From Stramonita haemastoma (Eukaryota; Mollusca; Gastropoda; Neogastropoda; Muricidae), in contig CM060335.1 in NCBI GenBank assembly GCA_030674155.1, forward strand, positions 49,771,969 through 49,814,468: a stretch of 42,500 nucleotides of DNA. The letters run 5' to 3'. Positions within the stretch are counted from its first letter, which is position 1, and each line of letters starts with the position of its first letter. A program made the position numbers and the translations under genes. Below, one piece after another: positions 24,701-34,904 of this stretch. The notes under the pieces were generated by a model. It was not told the origin of the DNA. It searched no databases and saw only the letters and a program-made list of their open reading frames with translations.

Positions 24701-27700
24701 CTGCAGCACAAACAGTGGGTTTTGTTAGAGTGAGCTGACGATTGGAAACTAATGCCAGCACATTCACTTTCTTTCTCATCCTTTTTTTTTCCTCTTTCTA
24801 ATTTTAATGTAAATATCATCAATACATTTTTTAAATAACTGTCAAATGTATTTTAGCCCAGGCATCATGGAACACTCTCTCTCCAAAAGCAAAATATTCC
24901 ACCACCCCCAAAAAAACCCAACTAAAAACCTGCTACAAATACCCATACCCCCCCCCCCCCCCCCCCTTCTTCCAGTACAAAAACAACTCTGCAACTAAAC
25001 ACAAAACCACATAAAAAAATGGAAACACTAAATCCAACTCAATGGGGGTACAATGTCTGCTTGAGTATATAAAACTTTTCAACCCTTATATCTTCAAATT
25101 CACAAAAGTTTCAGTCAGAAGCTGCTCCTTCACAAAAATGATTGTTGTCACATCTGATAGGGGTACGGGATAGCTCAGTGGTCAGAGCGCTCGCTTTCCC
25201 CCACCCAATGTTAAGCAGCATTGAGCATGGTTACCACATGGATAGGTGACTGTCCACCTTGGCTTCAGTACAGTTCACCCAGCTGTAAATGGGTACCTGC
25301 CCTCTTTTGGGTCAGGGAAGGTAAAGCTGTGAGGGAGAGGAGATGGGCGCCGCCCTCAATATGCTGGCCCTTAGAGAAGCCGAGGTCTCTGATGCCTCCC
25401 TCCCCTGCGACCTCATAAAGTTATGGGACACCTTTACCTTTTAAAATTTTTTTTTTTTTTATTATATCTGATACACTGGCAAGAGTTGTAGATTTTAGCC
25501 TGTAATAAAGAATCTAGTACACTCTGAGCCCCAGACCTAAGTGTGGTGTGCAGCCTAGGTAAGAGACACTGCCTGACGTCATTACCATTTGTGCAGCTTC
25601 ATCCAGGTTATCACAGGCCAGGATCTTCATGGAGCTGGTGGCGATGATGGCTTTGGCGTCCTCCACTCTGGTGCCTGCACACACCAAACAACAGTTCCCC
25701 CAGTGCACACAACCGCCACATCCTATTCTACTGCTGTTGAACTACCTCACATGATGATTATGTTCATTAATGTTCCCTCATACCTTCAGCTTTCATTAGA
25801 CGTATTGCAAATGCTACACCTCACTAATGACGCTATATTCTGATTACTGAAACAGCAGTATACATTCACTGTGACATAGTGCATTGCTAATGTTACACCT
25901 CACTAATGACACTACATTCTGAATACTGAAACAGCAGTATACATTCACTGGGACATAGTGCATTGCTAATGTTACACCTCACTAATGATGCTACAATCTG
26001 ATTACTGAAACAGCAATAAACATTCACTGGGACATAGTGCATTGCTAATGTTACACCTCACTAATGATGCTACATTCTGATTACTGAAACAGCAATATAC
26101 ATTCACTGGGACATAGTGCATTGCTAATGTTACACCTCACTAATGATGCTACAATCTGATTACTGAAACAGCAATAAACATTCACTGGGACATAGTGCAT
26201 TGCTAATGGTACACCTCACTAATGATGCTACATTCTGAATACTGAAACAGCAATATACATTCACTGGGGCATAGCGCATTGCTAATGTTACACCTCACTA
26301 ATGACGCTACAATCTGATTACTGAAACAGCAATATACATTCACTGGGGCATAGCGCATTGCTAATGTTACACCTCACTAATGATGCTACAATCTGATTAC
26401 TGAAACAGCAGTATACATTCACTAGGACATAGTGCATTGCTAATGTTACACCTCACTAATGATGCTACAATCTGATTACTGAAACAGCAATAAACATTCA
26501 CTGGGGCATAGTGCATTGCTAATGTTACACCTCACTAATGATGCTACAATCTGATTACTGAAACAGCAGTATACATTCACTGGGGCATAGTGCATTGCTA
26601 ATGTTACACCTCACTAATGATGCTACAATCTGATTACTGAAACAGCAGTATACATTCACTGGGGCATAGTGCATTGCTAATGTTACACCTCACTAATGAT
26701 GCTACAATCTGATTACTGAAACAGCAGTATACATTCACTGGGGCATAGTGCATTGCTAATGTTACACCTCACTAATGATGCTACAATCTGATTACTGAAA
26801 CAGCAGTATACATTCACTGGGGCATAGTGCATTGCTAATGTTACACCTCACTAATGATGCTACAATCTGATTACTGAAACAGCAGTATACATTCACTGGG
26901 GCATAGTGCATTGCTAATGTTACACCTCACTAATGACGCTATATTCTGATTACTGAAACAGCAGTATACATTCACTGGGGCATAGTGCATTGCTAATGTT
27001 ACACCTCACTAATGACGCTATATTCTGATTACTGAAACAGCAGTATACATTCACTGGGACATAGTGCATTGCTAATGTTACACCTCACTAATGACGCTAC
27101 AATCTGATTACTGAAACAGCAATAAACATTCACTGGGACATAGTGCATTGCTAATGTTACACCTCACTAATGACGCTACATTCTGAATACTGAAACAGCA
27201 GTATACATTCACTGGGGCACGGGTTCTCTGTTCTCATTCATTGTTTGTACTTATGTCTCTCTACCCATGGCTTTCTTTTTTCTTTGGCACTATGTGATGA
27301 CACCCTTATTTTTACACAGAAAACATAAACATCTGTTATTGCCATTTTATTTCATGGCATTATGAAATACTTCCCAAAAGTCATTCAGGTTGAAAGGAAA
27401 TGGCACCCCCCCAAAAAAAAGCTAGAAAAAAGCCCCCTAGCTAAACTCCATGCACAAGAGAGCTGATACAAAATATCGCTACAACCGCTGCTACTTAAAG
27501 TTTACTCTTACTTCTACAGTAACTTTTTGCTAATCTTAACCCTCTTGCATTCAGATTCTCTGAACACAAACTGCCTCTAGATTTCACATTCCATCACGAA
27601 ATCAGGTCAGGCACACATGCTTGCTCGCCTTTTCCTCCTTCTAAGTACATATCAGCAGCTATAACTACTTCCAGACTCTCACCACAGGCTTTTGTACCTC

Positions 27701-29880
27701 TGCCCCATAGAGCTTTGTCAAGTGGTAGCGATCAGTGCAGGTCACTGCGTGATGGAAAACTATTCATTGTAAATCCCAGCAAATGCCGGGTCAGGATTCA
27801 GGGGGGGGGCAATTATTCAATCCTGGAAAATCCCATGTCAAGACAAAGAGGGTTAAAGGAATGTACCCGTAGATATGCAGATCTTTGCATCCTGTTGCCA
27901 GCAAAACTGACCTTGTAATCTGACGACAATGGGAATTTTCATGTCTAGTTCAGCAGCTGCGGCCACGATGCCTTGTGCGATGATATCGCAGCGCATGATG
28001 CCTCCGAAAATGTTCACCAGGATTGCATTCACCTGAAACACAGGCACAAAACATGCACCCACGTTTTTTTTTGTTCAAATACAGCAAAATATCTACAACG
28101 CTGTCATGCACTACGACAACAATGAGGTTATGTTTCTGGTTTACAAACCAATGAACTATACTCACAGTGTATTAAAATATGAGTCACTCTCTGTAGCTTG
28201 CTTTGTAATCACAATGTTATGCTATCAATGTATCTTTATATGTATATATATATATATACGTGCACACCATACATACACGTGGCCTATTCATAAGCACATT
28301 CGAACTCATCCCCCCTCTTGCCCATCCACCACCTATACACACACAGCTTATTCAATGTACCATCTGCAAATAAAAGTTTGACACAAAGCCAGCATCCCTC
28401 CCCCAACTGCATATTCAATGTACCATCTAGAAACAAAAGTTTAACTTTGGCGCACAGCCAACACATCCCCCTCCCCCAACTCACATACATAGCCCCCATT
28501 CCCTCCCAAAGTGCACAAAACACAATTCCTGCAGCCGTCTACCAAAGTATACATAGCTATATAGGGATAGCTAAGTGGTCAAAGCACTCTTCCTGCACTT
28601 CCCCAAGTCAAAGTTAAGCAGCATCGAGTGTGGTTACCAGTTGGATGGTGGACCATTTGTGAGCCTTAGCTTCAGTACAGTCCCCCCAGTTCACCCAGCT
28701 GTAAATGGGTACCTGCCCTCTTTAGGATCAGGGAAGGTAAAACAGCGAGGGAGAGGAGATGGGCGCCGCCCTCAACATGCTGGCCTCTAGAGAAGCTGAG
28801 GTCTCTGACGCCTCGCTCCCCTACGACCACATAGGTGATGGGACACCTTTACCTTTACCTTATATATATATATATATCTATGTACATGTTGTGGTACCTT
28901 GCTGTCTGAGGTGATGAGGCGGAAAGCCTCTGTCACCTGCTGGGCAGTGGCCCCTCCTCCCACGTCCAGGAAGTTGGCGGGGTTACCTCCATGAAGCTTG
29001 ATGATGTCCATAGTGGCCATAGCCAGCCCTGCTCCATTCACTGCAACCATTTAAAAAAATTATTTATTTAATCTTTTTTTAATTTATTCCTTTATTTATT
29101 TATCTATTCTTTTATTTATCTATTCATTTATTTACTTATCTATTCTTTTATTTTAAAAAAAGCAGAAAAACAAAAACGGAAAAGTAAAATCAGAATTTCT
29201 GAGTGCTTATTTGTGTGTGAATTTTTGTGTTGGTGCGTATGCATGAATGTATGCATACACATGATGTTTTGTGTTTGTTTCTTCTTCTTTTTTGTTTTAT
29301 TGTCTTGAAGATTTTTCTTTAAAAAAAAAGATTAAAAAAGCTGAACAAGATAATGTTCTTTGGTTTGTTTTTAACAAAGAGATCAAGATTTAGATTCAAG
29401 ATTTAATTCGCCTTTGACCCATCTTGGTGCATGGAGGATTTTAGTAAACAAAATCAACTGTAACATATATAACATGCATTAACAAAACATGTTTACAGGA
29501 TAAAATTTCACAGAAATAGAAACATAGTCAACCTTTTCATTAATATAATGCAACTTTACTCTTAACTAGAAATTTGCTAAGTTTTAATAAAAGTCTTTTT
29601 GTCAGAAAAGAACAAATTACAAAATGTGAACATAGATCTTGGACAAAGCCCCCCATCTTTTCAAAACATGGATGAAAAGGACCTGCAAAAACTATACTGC
29701 AAGGCACTGTCCAAGGAGGAAGAAAAAGAGGCAGACCAAAGAAGAGATGGGAGGACAACATCAGCAAATGGACAGGCCTTGAACTCAACAAAACTTTGAG
29801 AAAGGCAGAACAGAGAGAGAGGAATGGAGGGGAATGGTTGTCAAGTCTTCAAGGGTGCCCCCACGGTTGCCAGACTAAGG

Positions 29881-29947
<67 letters not shown>

Positions 29948-29948
29948 G

Positions 29949-29982
<34 letters not shown>

Positions 29983-32900
29983 GATAGATAGATAAATAGA
30001 AACTAGATAACCAAAAAAACCCAACCCCAAAACAAGAGACTTACCAAAAAATCCCTCACACTGCTGTCTCCGTATCATGCCACCCCCACCCCCGTACCCC
30101 ACCCCCCCTCCCCCCAAACCAAACGAGCAAAGCACAGCCACTGACCCAAACAGCCGATGCTGCCATCCAGGCCGATGTAGTTGAGGTCAGCCTCTGCGGC
30201 CCTGTGGTCACGTTCGTCTTCCTGCGACCAGTCCCGCAGACTGAAGATCTCCTTCTGGCGGTAAGCGGCGTTGTCGTCAAAGCTGATCTTGGCGTCCATG
30301 CAGTACACTGCGTCACACAACAACACACGCAGGTGACAGGAGAGGGAAGATGGATATTTGGCAGAGAGAACTCACCTCTCCCAAACCCCCCCCCCCCAAA
30401 AGAAAAGAAAGAAACAAGCCACACATGCATGCACACACACAAAAAGCAAAGAGTACTGTATCCTTGGCAAACAGAACTGAAAAATGCAGGTTTCTCCCTC
30501 CTCACCTTCCCCTGTGTTGTCCTCTGACATGGGGTTGATTTCCACCATGGTGGCGTCGTGCTTCAGGAACACGTCATTGTACAGCTTGATGATGTCCTCT
30601 GCTGCCTGTCACACACACACACACACACATGATAGTCTGGTTAACTTTCAGCAGTCTGCATCTATATCAAACCTGTCACATACACACACACACACGATAC
30701 TTAAGTCAACTTTCAACAGTTCACATCTATCTAAAACCTGTCACACACACACACACACGATACTCTGGTTAACTTTCAACAGTCTGCATCTATATCAAAC
30801 CTGTCAAACACACACGATACTCTGGTTAACTTTCAACAGTTCACATCTATATCAAACCTGTCACACACACACAATACTCTGGTCAACTTTTAACAGTTCA
30901 CATCTATATAAAACCTGTCAAACACACACACACGATACTCTGGTTCAACTTTCAACAGTTCACATCTATGTAAAACCTGTCACAAACACACACATGATAC
31001 TCTGGTCAACTTTTAACAGTCTGTATCTATACCAAACCTGTCAAACACACACACTCGATACTCTGGTCAATTTTCACCAGTCTGTATCTATACCAAACCT
31101 GTCTCACACACACACAATACTCTGGTCAACTTTTAACAGTTCGTATCTATACCAAATCTGTCACAAACACACACGATACTCTGGTCAACATTCAACAGTT
31201 CACATCTATATAAAACCTGTCACAAACACACACACACACACAATACTCTGGTCAAATTCCAACAGCACCCTGACCGATCCCCTCCCTCCCTACCCACTCA
31301 CCTTTTCAACGGATCCCTCGCTGAAGCCCATCTCCCTGGCCACGTGCAGCGCCTGTTCCTTGGTGATGCCGATGTTGATGTCCACCGGTTCTTTGATGAT
31401 GGCGCTGGGGTTCTCTGCCGCCACCTCCTCGATGTTCACAGCCCCCCTGAGAACTGCCCACCAGCACCGGACCCTGCACATACGTTGGATCTAAATATCG
31501 GAAATGAATAAATGTGACGCTCCACCACACAATGAGTTGCTTAGCACATAATCCACTTTTCCGCTAGGAGCCATTAAAGGCAGGTGGGAGTGAGTTTGTG
31601 GATTTTGAGATTTTTATTGATTATAAAACTATAGGCATTATTCTACCTTGTAGTGAAATATCAAGGCATAATTCTGTTTCCTTTTTGTCTTTAAATATGC
31701 TTTGAAAATAGCAAAGCCCTCATTCTGACTACCTTTTACGATGCTTAACTTGTCAATTTCTCATTTTGACATTTCCTGTAGTCTATCATTTCAATTTGTA
31801 ATAACTTTTGATAGAATTGTTCGATTTTCAGTCTGGTTTTTGTGTTGTATAACCATTTTATTACAAATTGATAACAATTCAATAACTAAAAATTGATCTC
31901 TTGTGCAATGTGACTCCTTATGTGGTGGAGCGTCACAAATATGCAACCTGTGGCTTTTTTTATCAAATCAGCGGTCACTTTTGAGTTACACTGCAACCAG
32001 TTTATGAATAAAAGGTAAAAAAAAAAAGGTAAAGGAGTCCCGTAAATTTGAATAAGGGAAGAAAATACGTCACACAGCACATTAATAATAGCACGATACA
32101 GTTTGAAAAAAGAAAAGAAAAAACAAGAAAAGGCACAGTGTATATATATCACATCATCCGCAGCAACCATTTCCCACTCACTCACTTACCCCAAAGCTGC
32201 GCTCCATGGTGATGGCAAAGTAGAACTCTCGCCTGGAGTACAGGCGCTCGGCAATCATCACTCTCTGGCAAATGCGGCCATCTTTCCCCGTCTGTTTTGT
32301 GAACAGCTTGTGGTTCAACATTTTCCCCGCTATGTCCTTTGCCTCTTCAGCCCTGCAACCACATGCATTCCTCACCTGGTGACAGCCTGCTTTTATTGTG
32401 CCTTGGTAACGAGCAGAGTTTGTTTTAAATGATGCATCAGGTAAAAACATCCAGATAAAAAGTAGAGTTTGTTTTAAAAGATACTTCAGGTAAAAGCATC
32501 CAGATAAAGTATTGAGTTTGACGATGCTTCAGGTAAAAACATCCAGGTAAAGTATAGAATTTGTTTTAAACAATGCTTCAGGTAAAAACATCCAGGTAAA
32601 GTATAGAATGAACTATGCATCAGGTAAAAACATTCATTATAAACTTAACTGACAACAGATTAAGAGAAAAAACAACCTCTGACATACAGCTGCCTATATT
32701 CAACAACGCATGTAGGATCACGGGATAGCTCAGTGGTCAGAGCGCTCGCTTTCCCCCAGTCAAGGGTAAGCAGCATCAAGTGTGGTTACCAGTTGGATGG
32801 GTGACCGTTTGTGCACCTTGGCTCCAGTACAGTTCCCCCAGTTCACCTAGCTGTAAATGTGTACCTGCCCTCTTTAGTGTCAGGGAAGATAAAGCAGCGA

Positions 32901-33664
32901 GAGAGAGGAGATGGACGCTGCCCTCAATATGCTGGCCCCTAGAGAAGCTGAGGTCTCTGATGCCTCGCTCCCCAACGACCACACAGGTTATGGGATACCT
33001 TTACCTTTTACCTTTTATGTAGGATCACAGATACTATATAATCTGACTTACGAAAATACTAGTTTGACCCCTCCCTTCAGTCCACTGTCCCAGGTGCCTT
33101 TGCCACGCCCTCCTGCCAACACCTGAGCTTTCACCACCACATCAGGGGCACCTGATAATTGACCTGTGAACAGACAAAATCATGGTGTGCATGAGGAACA
33201 TGTCATTGCAAATTGCTTTTTCAAGTGTTAGAATCCCAGTTTTTTTGTTTTTTTTCCTGTCTTAGTTTTTCCTTTTAAAAAAAAAAAAAATCATAGTTTT
33301 TCCTTATTAATCTTTTTTTTATTTGTCTTAGTTTTTCATTCATTCAGCATTTCAGGGTTATATGCACCCCTTCCCATTTTTTCCCTCTAAAGATCAGAAC
33401 AAAATATCCCCCCCCCCATGAAGAAAAGAAAAAAAAATGAACTATAACATTTTGTTAGCATTACAGTGCACCCATCCAATTACAAACCTGAAGAAAAACA
33501 TTTTTTTTAAACAATAATACAACTTGATACAAGAAAATGAAACATGGATACAATAGATACTGTATTACTATTAGTGCATACAGGTCTACATAATCATGAT
33601 AATGCGCACACACATGTGAGCACATACTTAAAATTCCACTTTAGTCTACACACACAAATATAAG

Positions 33665-33704
<40 letters not shown>

Positions 33705-34745
33705 ACATGATAAACGCACAATCTCTAATCTTATAGGACACACAACAATATCAACAACACTACACCCAAACAAGCTCTGACAAAATCCCCCCCAACTGAC
33801 CTATGTCCTGGGCGTGCTTCAGAGCCTCTTCTGAGGTGGCAGCCACCCTGAACTTGGGCACAGACACCCCCGCATCCCGCAGCAAGCCCATGCTCAGGTG
33901 TTCATGGATGGACAGGTGACGTTTCTGTTGATGGCAGGTGGCAGGAGAGAGAGCCGGTGCTCCTGCTGATACCACCTGTGACAGTGTGAGAACCATATTG
34001 ATTACAAACTGAATACATAATGTGTACATTCTTGTTATGCTGCTGTCAGGTTTGATGGCAGATAAAATGTGAACAAAACAACCTTTGGATCCTACCACAC
34101 AGCAAACAACAGTCCAGGGTGATGTTGGTTTTTTGCTTTGTTACCAACAGCTTGGGGAGATTATACTTGAACAAGAGTGAAATACTATCATTAGTATCAA
34201 ACCTAACTAAAGTATTCAGCGGTGCACTTGCAAGCTGTAGTAAGCAGAGTGAGAGCAGCAGACAGGAACATCCCAGAAGATGAGGAGAGAGTAAGAAAAA
34301 AAAATCAATCTTTCCCTCCTTCAGTCATCATTCTTTCTTTATCAGTTTATGACACATACATGATACAATGGTACATTGGCCTGATGGTATAAATTTCTTA
34401 ATGCAGTGTGACAAAATCTTACATTCTATTTTCCACAAATGATGTATGAACTATGATATTAATTTATTTACCTGTTGTTATCAAAATGACTTCAAATTAA
34501 TAATTGAAATTGTGCATTACGACTAAACTTGGCATTTCATAAGCATGTGCACATAGGCAAACACACACATGTTGTATGCACACAGAAACTGGATGCAATT
34601 TGTAAAAAATGCACATGAATGATGAATGCTACAAAAAGGCCTAAATTCATTATCCTTGAAATAAAAGAATTTAAATAATAACAATAATAATAAAAGAAGT
34701 ATTTATGAATTACAGGGACACACAGTGACATAGTCTCACACAAAG

Positions 34746-34809
<64 letters not shown>

Positions 34810-34835
34810 ACACACTCAGTTACACATACTCACAG

Positions 34836-34904
<69 letters not shown>

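Noticed and set aside
25796..27219. CRISPR-like array
   Set aside because: The 79-bp units are contiguous with no unique spacers, and the sequence lies in an animal intron.
32764..32813. 5S rRNA gene
   Set aside because: Only the 3' half is present, always inside the same dispersed SINE with a tRNA-like head and TTACC tail.
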